From Legionellales bacterium (GTDB lineage: Bacteria > Pseudomonadota > Gammaproteobacteria > Berkiellales > Berkiellaceae): DNA of 6,570 bases. The DNA lies in assembly GCA_023266435.1 (NCBI GenBank), contig JAHFQF010000133.1, positions 1 through 6,570 on the forward strand, read 5' to 3'. A program made the position numbers and the translations under genes. Shown here piece after piece: positions 1 to 5,284 of the stretch (positions are counted from its first letter, which is position 1; the number at the start of each line of letters is the position of its first letter). The notes under the pieces are model-generated. The model saw nothing but the letters and a program-made list of their open reading frames with translations, made no database searches and was not told where the DNA came from.

Positions 1-158
1 TCCTGTGTATCATGAAACATCACGCGAGAGGATTGTGCCGACTTGCTCGGATTTAATACCATGTAGGCAACATAATTTGTCACTGTAGCTCCCTCCAACC
101 TCAGTTGGTCCCCAATACGAGTAAAGTCACTGATAGGTTCAGTATAGGTGGTGGTGAT
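1..158 (-). other. Unidentified open frame fragment running off the left edge
   Basis: On the minus strand one frame is open from a TGA at 161-159 to the left edge, giving about 52 codons. It has no ATG near its upstream end. The best internal start is GTG at 83-81, preceded by a strong GGAGGGAG ribosome-binding sequence about 6 bases upstream. From there the product would begin (M)TNYVAYMVLNPSKSAQSS and continue past the edge. The longer frame contains DFTRIGDQLRLEG before that start. It lies downstream of map on the same strand, where other gammaproteobacteria may carry glnD or dapD, but it resembles the start of neither. It could be the 5' end of a hypothetical gene, a decayed fragment or a chance open frame. 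I do not recognise the product with any certainty. Confidence 0.25.
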
Positions 159-204
159 TCACTTAGCCAATAGACAGACATTTTTTGTTGCCCTCACATC
201 CCAT

Positions 205-990
205 CTAAGGCGAGTAACTCATCAGGTCGGCTTCTTCTGCTCGCAAGGTTAAAATTTTACAGCCAGTTTCTGTGACCAGTAAGGTATGCTCCCATTGAGC
301 AGATAAGCTGCGGTCTTTGGTAATCACCGTCCAATTATCGGGCATCAGTTTTGTTTCTTTCTTTCCAGCATTGATCATGGGCTCTATGGTGAAGGTCATG
401 CCTGGCTCTAAAACAACCCCTGTGCCTGCAACGCCATAATGTAGAATTTGCGGATCTTCGTGTAGGCTTCTGCCTACGCCATGGCCACAATATTCTCTCA
501 CAACTGAAAATCGATGCTGAGTCGCATGCGCATAAATGGCAGCGCCAATATCCCCTGAAAAGGCACCGGGTCTCACTTGTTCAATGCCTTTGATGAGGCA
601 TTCACGCGTCACATTAACAAGTCTTCTGGCTAACACAGATGGTTCGCCAATAAAGAACATTTTACTAGTATCCCCATTAAATTCATCTTTTTTAACGGTT
701 ACATCAATATTAATGATATCCCCCTCTTTTAAGACTTTAGCACCTGGGATACCATGACAAATGACATGATTGACGGATGTGCAAACAGATTTTGGGAAGC
801 CGTGGTAGTTTAAGGAAGAAGGAATAGCATCTAACTCATTGACGATGTATTGGTGGCAGCGGTCGTTTAGTTGATCGGTTGTTACACCCGCAACGACATA
901 GGGCGTGATCATTTCTAAGACGGAGGCCGCTAATCGACCAGAGCGCCGCATTTTCTCAATTTCTTCCGAATTTTTAATATGGATTGTCAT
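205..990 (-). CDS. map: Methionine aminopeptidase, type I
   Basis: This cytoplasmic metallopeptidase removes the initiator methionine from nascent proteins when the second residue is small. The 261-residue product matches the usual length of the short type Ia enzymes (E. coli about 264). The ligand set of the pita-bread fold is complete: D96 and D107 (in INIDVTVK and NGDTSK), H170 (CGHGVGR), E203 (TIEPMINAG) and E234 (QWEHT). The substrate-contacting histidines H79 (VICHG) and H177 (SLHEDP) are also present. The start ATG at 990-988 gives the normal N-terminus MTIHIKNSEEIEKMR. The gene is divergent from rpsB, the classic gammaproteobacterial arrangement, and shares a 196 bp control region with it. 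No hairpin terminator is visible after its TAG at 207-205, so transcription may continue leftward. Nothing is truncated. Confidence 0.97.
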   Translation of the reverse strand: MTIHIKNSEEIEKMRRSGRLAASVLEMITPYVVAGVTTDQLNDRCHQYIVNELDAIPSSLNYHGFPKSVCTSVNHVICHGIPGAKVLKEGDIINIDVTVKKDEFNGDTSKMFFIGEPSVLARRLVNVTRECLIKGIEQVRPGAFSGDIGAAIYAHATQHRFSVVREYCGHGVGRSLHEDPQILHYGVAGTGVVLEPGMTFTIEPMINAGKKETKLMPDNWTVITKDRSLSAQWEHTLLVTETGCKILTLRAEEADLMSYSP

Positions 991-1007
991 CCGTTACGCC
1001 TACGCAA

Positions 1008-1042
1008 TTGTGTGAATTGGCTTTATATGGTATAAAGCGCGC
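1008..1042 (+). promoter_or_regulatory. Candidate sigma-70 promoter for rpsB-tsf
   Basis: A -35-like TTGTGT (1008-1013) is separated by 17 bp from a -10-like TATAAA (1031-1036). A GCGCGC discriminator follows at 1037-1042. A GC-rich discriminator is typical of stringently controlled promoters of the translation machinery, which fits rpsB. Transcription would start near 1043 and give a leader of roughly 144 bases, long enough to hold the S2 control element. The -35 is weak (3 of 6), so the call rests mainly on the -10, the spacing, the discriminator and the position. Confidence 0.5.
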
Positions 1043-1055
1043 TGGAAGAGTGCAA
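1027..1055 (-). promoter_or_regulatory. Candidate promoter for map, interleaved with the rpsB promoter
   Basis: Reading leftward, TTGCAC (1055-1050) is followed after 17 bp by TACCAT (1032-1027, 4 of 6 to consensus). A second possible -10, TATAAA (1027-1022), is the mirror image of the rpsB -10 but lacks a well-spaced -35. The -35 lies inside the perfect dyad at 1047-1069 and beyond the predicted rpsB start point. The two promoters would therefore overlap physically and probably exclude each other. This is inferred from motifs only. Confidence 0.3.
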
Positions 1056-1069
1056 ATTTTTAGCACTCT
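1047..1069. repeat. Perfect 7-bp dyad, possible operator or leader hairpin
   Basis: AGAGTGC (1047-1053) and GCACTCT (1063-1069) are perfect inverted repeats around a 9-base AT-only centre. The dyad starts just after the predicted rpsB transcription start and covers the candidate -35 of map. It could be a protein-binding operator acting on both genes or a hairpin at the 5' end of the rpsB transcript. There is no T-run after it, so it is not an intrinsic terminator for rightward transcription. Confidence 0.5.
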
Positions 1070-1117
1070 GTTACTTAGTTAAAATACTCACATTTATCGA
1101 CACACACTTCTGGGTGC

Positions 1118-1180
1118 TTAACGGTTCAGGCTGTTAGGTTGGAGCGTGGGATAAATGGAGGCTCAACCCGCTACAGGAGC
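1118..1180 (+). promoter_or_regulatory. rpsB mRNA leader, probable S2 autoregulatory element
   Basis: Two adjacent helices can be drawn in the mRNA upstream of rpsB. Helix I pairs 1119-1124 with 1131-1136 (TAACGG/CTGTTA with one G-U) around a 6-base loop. Helix II pairs GGTT-GAGC (1137-1140, 1142-1145) with GCTC-AACC (1161-1168), with a single bulged G at 1141. Its loop includes ATAAATGGAG, next to the GGAGGCTCAACCC block. GTGGG (1146-1150) can also pair with CCCGC (1167-1171), giving an alternative fold. A two-helix element bound by S2 and repressing rpsB-tsf is known in gammaproteobacteria (Rfam t44 / S2 leader). The assignment here is from memory of its general form plus its position. Confidence 0.55.
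1175..1179 (+). promoter_or_regulatory. Ribosome-binding site that fixes the rpsB start
   Basis: AGGAG ends 7 bases before the ATG at 1187. The same frame is open back to a TTG at 1139, but that would add 16 residues encoded by the conserved leader helices. The ATG at 1187 gives the usual S2 N-terminus. Confidence 0.8.
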
Positions 1181-1186
1181 AATAAT

Positions 1187-2008
1187 ATGAGCCATTCAGT
1201 TAGCTTGAAGACAATGTTGGAAGCTGGGGTACATTTTGGTCACCAAACTCGTTATTGGGACCCCAAAATGGGACCTTACATTTACGGTATCCACAACCAC
1301 ATCCACATCATCAATTTAGAAAAAACCTTGCCTTTATTTAAGGGCGCTATGCAGTTCCTACATCGTGTAGGCGCACGTAATGGAAAAGTACTGTTCGTGG
1401 GTACTAAATTAGCCGCCTCTCGTGTGATTCGTGAACAAGCTGCTCGTTGTGGTATGCCTTATGTTGATCACAGATGGCTTGGCGGTATGCTCACCAATTT
1501 CAAAACAGTGAAGCAATCCATCAAACGTTTACAGTCTTTAAAAGCCATGGAAGCTGACGGCACCCTCAATAAACTCACCAAAAAAGAAGCATTGATGAGA
1601 CGTCGTGAGATGTCCAAACTTTCACAAAGCTTGGGTGGTATTGAGCACATGGTTTCTTTACCAGACGCTTTGTTTGTCATTGACGTTGGTCATGAGCGCA
1701 TTGCGATTCAAGAAGCAAATAAATTACGTATTCCTGTGGTTGGCGTGGTTGATACTAACGCAAATCCAGATGGCATTGATTACATCATCCCAGGTAACGA
1801 TGACGCATTGAGAGCTATTGAGTTCTATGTTTCACAAGCTGCAGATACGTTGCTTGCTGCTAAAGCACAGCAAGGCGGTGGTCAGGTTGAAACCAGTGAA
1901 ATCTTAGTAGATTCTAGTGAATTCGAAAGCAATGTCGCAGATAAAAGCTTTTTCGCAGATTTTGATGAAGATACCTCAGACGATCCAGTTGAAAAAGATT
2001 CTAAATAA
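1187..2008 (+). CDS. rpsB: 30S ribosomal protein S2
   Basis: S2 is a late-assembling protein of the small ribosomal subunit that docks near S1 on the solvent side. The 273-residue product shows the family blocks in order: LEAGVHFGHQTRYWDPKM (about 11-28), IHIINLEKT, KVLFVGTKLAA (67-77), DHRWLGGMLTN (94-104), QSIKRL, LTKKEALM, SLPDALFVIDVGHE (157-170), IPVVGVVDTNANPD (182-195) and IPGNDDALRAI (201-211). It is about 30 residues longer than E. coli S2 (241). The extra length is a low-complexity acidic tail from about residue 229, with about 14 Asp/Glu against 3 Lys after residue 234. The start at 1187 is set by AGGAG and the normal N-terminus. Expression is probably repressed by S2 itself through the upstream leader, and a terminator separates the gene from tsf. 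Confidence 0.97.
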   Translation: MSHSVSLKTMLEAGVHFGHQTRYWDPKMGPYIYGIHNHIHIINLEKTLPLFKGAMQFLHRVGARNGKVLFVGTKLAASRVIREQAARCGMPYVDHRWLGGMLTNFKTVKQSIKRLQSLKAMEADGTLNKLTKKEALMRRREMSKLSQSLGGIEHMVSLPDALFVIDVGHERIAIQEANKLRIPVVGVVDTNANPDGIDYIIPGNDDALRAIEFYVSQAADTLLAAKAQQGGGQVETSEILVDSSEFESNVADKSFFADFDEDTSDDPVEKDSK

Positions 2009-2014
2009 TCACAC

Positions 2015-2044
2015 AGTAAAAAGGAGCGATGGCTCCTTTTTACT
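2015..2044 (+). terminator. Intrinsic terminator or attenuator between rpsB and tsf
   Basis: AGTAAAAAGGAGC (2015-2027) and GCTCCTTTTTACT (2032-2044) are perfect 13-bp arms around a GATG loop. The T5 run forms the 3' side of the stem. The flanking A- and T-runs make it nearly symmetrical, so it could act in either direction. Because tsf has no well-formed promoter of its own, it more likely reduces readthrough than stops it, giving more S2 transcript than EF-Ts transcript. A comparable partial terminator is known between these genes in E. coli. Confidence 0.85.
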
Positions 2045-2088
2045 TATAATGCAATATATGAAATGAGTAAAAAAGAGGCAGAAGTAAC

Positions 2089-2982
2089 ATGGTAAAAATT
2101 TCAGCAAATATGGTTAGTGAATTACGCCAAAAAACAGGCGCAGGTATGATGGCTTGTAAAAAAGCACTAGAAGAATGTGCGGGCGATATGCAAGCCGCAG
2201 AAGAGCATCTTGCCAAACAAGGTATCCGTAAAGCACAAAAATCAGCAGATAAGATTGCTGCTGAAGGCGCAGTGTTTGTCACAATCGGTGCCAACGTGGG
2301 TGTCATGGTGGAAGTAAACTGTGAAACTGATTTCGTGACTAAACAAGACGCTTTCCAACAATTTGTACAACAAGTGGCTGGGCTGATATTGGGCAGCGGT
2401 GAAACAGACGTTGAGAAATTAAGCAAAATGGCACTCTCCCCAACGTCAGACTTATCCGTGGAAGAAGCACGTATTGCATTGATCGCAAAAATTGGCGAAA
2501 ACATTCAAGTGCGCAGAGCAGTCTTAATGAACGCTGAAAACGGCACACAATTAGGTGCTTACCAACATGGAGTTCGTATTGGGGTACTTGTGAAGTTAGC
2601 AGGTGGTAATGAAACTTTGGCTAAAGAGCTTGCTATGCACATTGCTGCAATGAAACCTGAATATGCCTCCATAGAAGATGTACCTGCTGAACGTTATAAC
2701 AAAGAAAAAGAAATCTTTATGGCGCAATCCGAATCCAGTGGAAAACCTGCCAACATCATTGAAAAAATGGTGGAAGGACGTGTGCAGAAATTCTTTAGTG
2801 AACTTTGCTTAACTGGACAGCCTTTCTTTAAAGAACCCGAAAAAACAGTCGCAGATATTTTGAAAGCGCATCAAGCCAAAGTGGTGTACTTTGAGCGTTT
2901 AGTGGTGGGTGAAGGCATCGAAAAGAAAACAACCAGCTTTGCTGAAGAAGTCGAAGCGCAAGTGCGAGGAGCATCCAAATAA
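2089..2982 (+). CDS. tsf: Translation elongation factor Ts
   Basis: EF-Ts is the nucleotide exchange factor that releases GDP from EF-Tu. The 297-residue product (E. coli 283) has the N-terminal UBA-like segment VSELRQKTGAGMMACKKALE (9-28). It also has the TDFV signature at 80-83, in which D81-F82 correspond to the Asp-Phe pair that wedges into EF-Tu's Mg site. Later blocks are AKIGENIQVRR, YQHGVRIGVLV, and SGKPANIIEKMVEGR with LTGQPF in the coiled-coil region, then a VGEGIEKK C-terminus. The start ATG at 2089 follows AGAGG with a 10-base gap and gives the usual short N-terminus. The stop codon overlaps the pyrH start as TAATG, which suggests coupled translation. It follows the rpsB terminator, so its level probably depends on readthrough. 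Confidence 0.97.
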   Translation: MVKISANMVSELRQKTGAGMMACKKALEECAGDMQAAEEHLAKQGIRKAQKSADKIAAEGAVFVTIGANVGVMVEVNCETDFVTKQDAFQQFVQQVAGLILGSGETDVEKLSKMALSPTSDLSVEEARIALIAKIGENIQVRRAVLMNAENGTQLGAYQHGVRIGVLVKLAGGNETLAKELAMHIAAMKPEYASIEDVPAERYNKEKEIFMAQSESSGKPANIIEKMVEGRVQKFFSELCLTGQPFFKEPEKTVADILKAHQAKVVYFERLVVGEGIEKKTTSFAEEVEAQVRGASK

Positions 2983-3707
2983 TGCCTAAGCCGACCTATC
3001 AACGAGTTTTATTAAAGCTATCTGGTGAAGCACTACAGGGCAAATTAGAATTTGGTATCGATCCCCATGTATTGGATCGTATTGTAGTGGATGTCAAAGA
3101 GCTCGTTGACATGCAAGTGCAGGTCGGCCTGGTAATTGGTGGTGGCAATTTGTTTCGAGGCAAGGCGCTGCAAAAAGCAGGATTAGGACGTGTAGCAGGC
3201 GACCAAATGGGGATGCTTGCTACAGTCATGAATGCCATCGCTTTGCGCGACGCTTTTCACAGAGCAGATCTGTCTGCACACATTATGTCTGCCATCCAAT
3301 TAAATGGCTTGGCTAAATCCTTTGATCGCTTATCTGCCATTGAGCTCATGCAATCAGGGATTGTCATGATTTTCGCTGCAGGTACGGGTAATCCCTTGGT
3401 CACTACGGATTCTGCAGCCAGTTTACGCGCCATTGAAATTGAAGCGGATATTTTGTTAAAAGCTACCAATGTCGATGGAATCTATACCGCAGATCCAAAG
3501 ATCGATGCAAATGCTAAGCTGTATCATCGAGTCAGCTTTCAAGAGGCATTAGAAAAAGAATTGGGTGTGATGGATCTCAGTGCATTTTGTCAATGCCGTG
3601 ATCATAATATGCCAATTCGAGTATTCAATTTAAATAAAACGGGCATTTTAAAACGCATCGTCATGGGCGAGGAAGAGGGAACCTTGGTGTATACCGAAGG
3701 TAACTGA
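2982..3707 (+). CDS. pyrH: UMP kinase
   Basis: PyrH phosphorylates UMP to UDP with ATP, feeding pyrimidine nucleotide and UDP-sugar synthesis. It is a hexameric amino-acid-kinase-fold enzyme, unrelated to eukaryotic UMP/CMP kinases. The 241 residues equal the E. coli length. Visible motifs are LLKLSGEALQG (10-20), the glycine-rich VIGGGNLFRG (51-60), VAGDQMGMLATVMNA (71-85), AGTGNPLVTTDSAA (133-146), the nucleotide-binding LLKATNVDGIYTADP (158-172), and MPIRVFNLNKTG (210-221). GAGGAG (2966-2971), inside the end of tsf, serves as its ribosome-binding site 10 bases before the ATG. The one-base overlap with tsf implies shared transcription and coupled translation. A 164 bp gap follows. Confidence 0.97.
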   Translation: MPKPTYQRVLLKLSGEALQGKLEFGIDPHVLDRIVVDVKELVDMQVQVGLVIGGGNLFRGKALQKAGLGRVAGDQMGMLATVMNAIALRDAFHRADLSAHIMSAIQLNGLAKSFDRLSAIELMQSGIVMIFAAGTGNPLVTTDSAASLRAIEIEADILLKATNVDGIYTADPKIDANAKLYHRVSFQEALEKELGVMDLSAFCQCRDHNMPIRVFNLNKTGILKRIVMGEEEGTLVYTEGN

Positions 3708-3751
3708 GAGTATATACTTTTCTCGATTTGACTTAAGGCATTGTTGTTATC

Positions 3752-3770
3752 GTCCGCTTGCATAGCGGGC
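3752..3770 (+). repeat. Small hairpin in the pyrH-frr gap
   Basis: GTCCGCT (3752-3758) pairs with AGCGGGC (3764-3770), including one G-U, around a TGCAT loop. No T-run follows, so it is not an ordinary terminator. It may stabilise or process the mRNA between pyrH and frr. Its role is unknown. Confidence 0.35.
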
Positions 3771-3776
3771 AGGTAC

Positions 3777-3805
3777 TTCAGACCGGACCGGACCCTATAT
3801 TTTAT
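3777..3805 (+). promoter_or_regulatory. Weak candidate promoter for frr
   Basis: TTCAGA (3777-3782), a 17-bp spacer and TTTTAT (3800-3805) each match four of six consensus bases. The gap is long enough for a promoter, and E. coli frr is reported to have its own. A tandem GACCG repeat (3781-3794) fills much of the spacer. The match is weak and could be chance. Confidence 0.2.
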
Positions 3806-3871
3806 GTACGCTCCGGTGGCATCAAATCGCTTTGGAGTAGAGTAACCGTTCAAAGACTAATAGGTCAGTAT

Positions 3872-4429
3872 ATGCAGCATGAGATTGAAAAAGAAGCGAA
3901 AAAACGTATGCAAAAGAGTCTGCATACCTTGTCAGAGGAACTTGCTAAACAACGGGCAGGTAGAGCCTCTCCTAATTTATTAGATGACATTAGTGTACTG
4001 TATTATGGAAATCCCACGCCTTTAAACCAAGTAGCCTCGGTGGTGATAGAAAACGCCTTGATGCTGCTTGTGAAACCTTGGGAAAAAAACATGGTGCAGG
4101 CCATTGAAAAAGCCATTCACAAGTCAGATTTGGGTGTTAATCCAGTGGCAGCAGGGGACGTGATTCGCGTGCCATTGCCTGCGTTGACTGAAGAAAGACG
4201 GCGCGAGCTGATTAAAAAAGTACGCACCGAAGGTGAAAACACCAAGGTCGCTGTACGTAATATTCGTCGTGATGCAAATCAAGACATTAAAGATCTGCTG
4301 AAAGACAAAGCCATTACGGAAGATGATGAGCGTAAATCACAAGAAGCCATACAAAAAATGACCGATCAATTTATCAAAGAAATTGACAAGTTGTTGGATA
4401 CTAAAGAACACGATCTGATGGAAATTTAA
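3872..4429 (+). CDS. frr: Ribosome recycling factor
   Basis: RRF works with EF-G to split the post-termination ribosome so that subunits can be reused. The 185-residue product equals the E. coli length. It is a tRNA-shaped protein with a three-helix bundle (about 1-30 and 105-185) and a beta-barrel domain (about 31-104). Visible signatures are QRAGRASPNLLDDI (27-40), YYGNPTPLNQVASV, AIHKSDLGVNP (81-91), IRVPLPALTEERRREL (98-113) and the conserved basic stretch VAVRNIRRDAN (126-136). The ATG at 3872 is chosen over an in-frame TTG at 3758, which would add 38 unrelated residues. TAGG at 3861-3864 is a modest ribosome-binding site 7 bases upstream. It is separated from pyrH by 164 bp, unlike the tightly packed genes downstream. 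Confidence 0.96.
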   Translation: MQHEIEKEAKKRMQKSLHTLSEELAKQRAGRASPNLLDDISVLYYGNPTPLNQVASVVIENALMLLVKPWEKNMVQAIEKAIHKSDLGVNPVAAGDVIRVPLPALTEERRRELIKKVRTEGENTKVAVRNIRRDANQDIKDLLKDKAITEDDERKSQEAIQKMTDQFIKEIDKLLDTKEHDLMEI

Positions 4430-4458
4430 GATCACGTGATACGAGTAAAGTGTAGGGG

Positions 4459-4480
4459 GCGGTCTTCAGTGCCGACCCGC
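4459..4480 (+). repeat. Imperfect hairpin in the frr-uppS gap
   Basis: GCGGTC and GACCCGC can pair with one bulged C around a loop of about 9 bases. No T-run follows, so it is unlikely to be a terminator. The same 72-bp gap begins with the 10-bp palindrome ATCACGTGAT (4431-4440). I cannot assign either a function. Confidence 0.25.
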
Positions 4481-4501
4481 TGGCTGTTAAGGTAGGCGAG
4501 C

Positions 4502-5284
4502 ATGGAAGATCTGCAAAAACAAACAGAAGCGTTGCATGAGGTGTTACTTCCTCAACACGTGGCCATCATCATGGATGGAAATGGTCGCTGGGCTAAGCAA
4601 CGCAATTTGCCTCGCATGGAAGGGCATAGACAAGGACTAGAGTCAGTCAGAGCCATCATTAATCATTGTCTTACTTTGAAAATTCCCGTATTAACTTTGT
4701 TTGCTTTTGGTACAGACAACTGGTTACGTCCTCAGCAAGAAGTTTCTTTTTTGATGGATATCTTTTTGATGATGTTGCAAAAAGAAATCGATAAGTTGCA
4801 CAAAAATGGTGTTTCTTTACGGATTATTGGTGATCTCAGTCGATTTTCAGAGCCGTTACAGGCTGCTATTCATAATGCCCAAACACTGACTAAAGATAAT
4901 CGTGCGTTGGTCTTAAACATTGCAGCAAATTATGGTGGGCGTTGGGATATCGTACAAGCTGCTCAAAAAATCTTATTGGCTATCAAAGAGGGTCGTTTGG
5001 TGCATCAAGACGTCACTGAAGAGACGTTTGACGCCCACATGTCGTTAGCAGGATTGCCCCCACCAGACTTGTTTATTCGTACTAGTGGCGAACAACGCAT
5101 TAGTAATTTTTTACTTTGGGATCTCAAATACACAGAGTTATATTTCACTGAAGTGTATTGGCCTGATTTTCGAGAGGCCGCCTTTGGTCAGGCTGTTTCG
5201 GATTATCAAAGCCGTCAACGACGCTTTGGTATGACGGGTGATCAGGTTGAGGCCATTACCCCTACGCAGGTTGCAGCATGCTAA
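4502..5284 (+). CDS. uppS: Undecaprenyl diphosphate synthase (cis-prenyltransferase)
   Basis: UppS adds isopentenyl units in cis to farnesyl diphosphate to make C55 undecaprenyl diphosphate, the lipid carrier for peptidoglycan and surface glycans. The 260-residue product (E. coli 253) has HVAIIMDGNGRWA (19-31) with catalytic D25, and R38 and H42 in the following helix. It also has RIIGDLSRF (107-115), LNIAANYGGRWDI (138-150) and the C-terminal diphosphate-binding segment IRTSGEQRISNFLLW (192-206), with TELYFT (E212) and RRFG (240-243). The loop normally reading AFS-S/T-ENWxRP is AFGTDNWLRP (68-77), so the conserved Ser and Glu are Gly and Asp. The start follows AGG (4494-4496) by 5 bases. The last 7 bases overlap cdsA, which implies coupled translation of two envelope-lipid enzymes. 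Confidence 0.95.
   Translation: MEDLQKQTEALHEVLLPQHVAIIMDGNGRWAKQRNLPRMEGHRQGLESVRAIINHCLTLKIPVLTLFAFGTDNWLRPQQEVSFLMDIFLMMLQKEIDKLHKNGVSLRIIGDLSRFSEPLQAAIHNAQTLTKDNRALVLNIAANYGGRWDIVQAAQKILLAIKEGRLVHQDVTEETFDAHMSLAGLPPPDLFIRTSGEQRISNFLLWDLKYTELYFTEVYWPDFREAAFGQAVSDYQSRQRRFGMTGDQVEAITPTQVAAC

Noticed and set aside
115..127. 13-base repeat ATACGAGTAAAGT shared with 4439-4451
   Set aside because: Both copies are intergenic, but the match stops at 13 bases and one such pair is not far from chance in this length.
462..477. GTAGGC-TTCT-GCCTAC hairpin inside map
   Set aside because: It encodes the conserved VGRSL segment of Map; the palindrome is short and explained by coding.
1047..1069. True CIRCE operator
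   Set aside because: The half-sites are in the wrong order, and the positions where a proper right half would follow (1078-1086) do not match; kept only as a likeness in the findings.
1139..1186. TTG-started 16-codon extension of rpsB
   Set aside because: It runs through the leader helices, has no binding site, and the ATG at 1187 has a good AGGAG and the family N-terminus.
2040..2504. 154-codon minus-strand frame opposite tsf
   Set aside because: It is antisense to a fully conserved gene; its Ala/Ser/Cys-rich composition is the mirror of tsf codons and it has no supporting context.
3602..3853. 83-codon minus-strand frame across the end of pyrH and the following gap
   Set aside because: It begins with TTG, has no ribosome-binding sequence, and half of it is antisense to pyrH.
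3758..3871. TTG-started 38-codon extension of frr
   Set aside because: The added residues match nothing in RRF, and the ATG at 3872 gives exactly the usual 185-residue protein.
4431..4440. ATCACGTGAT palindrome after frr as an operator
   Set aside because: A single 10-base palindrome with no nearby promoter; too little to call a binding site.
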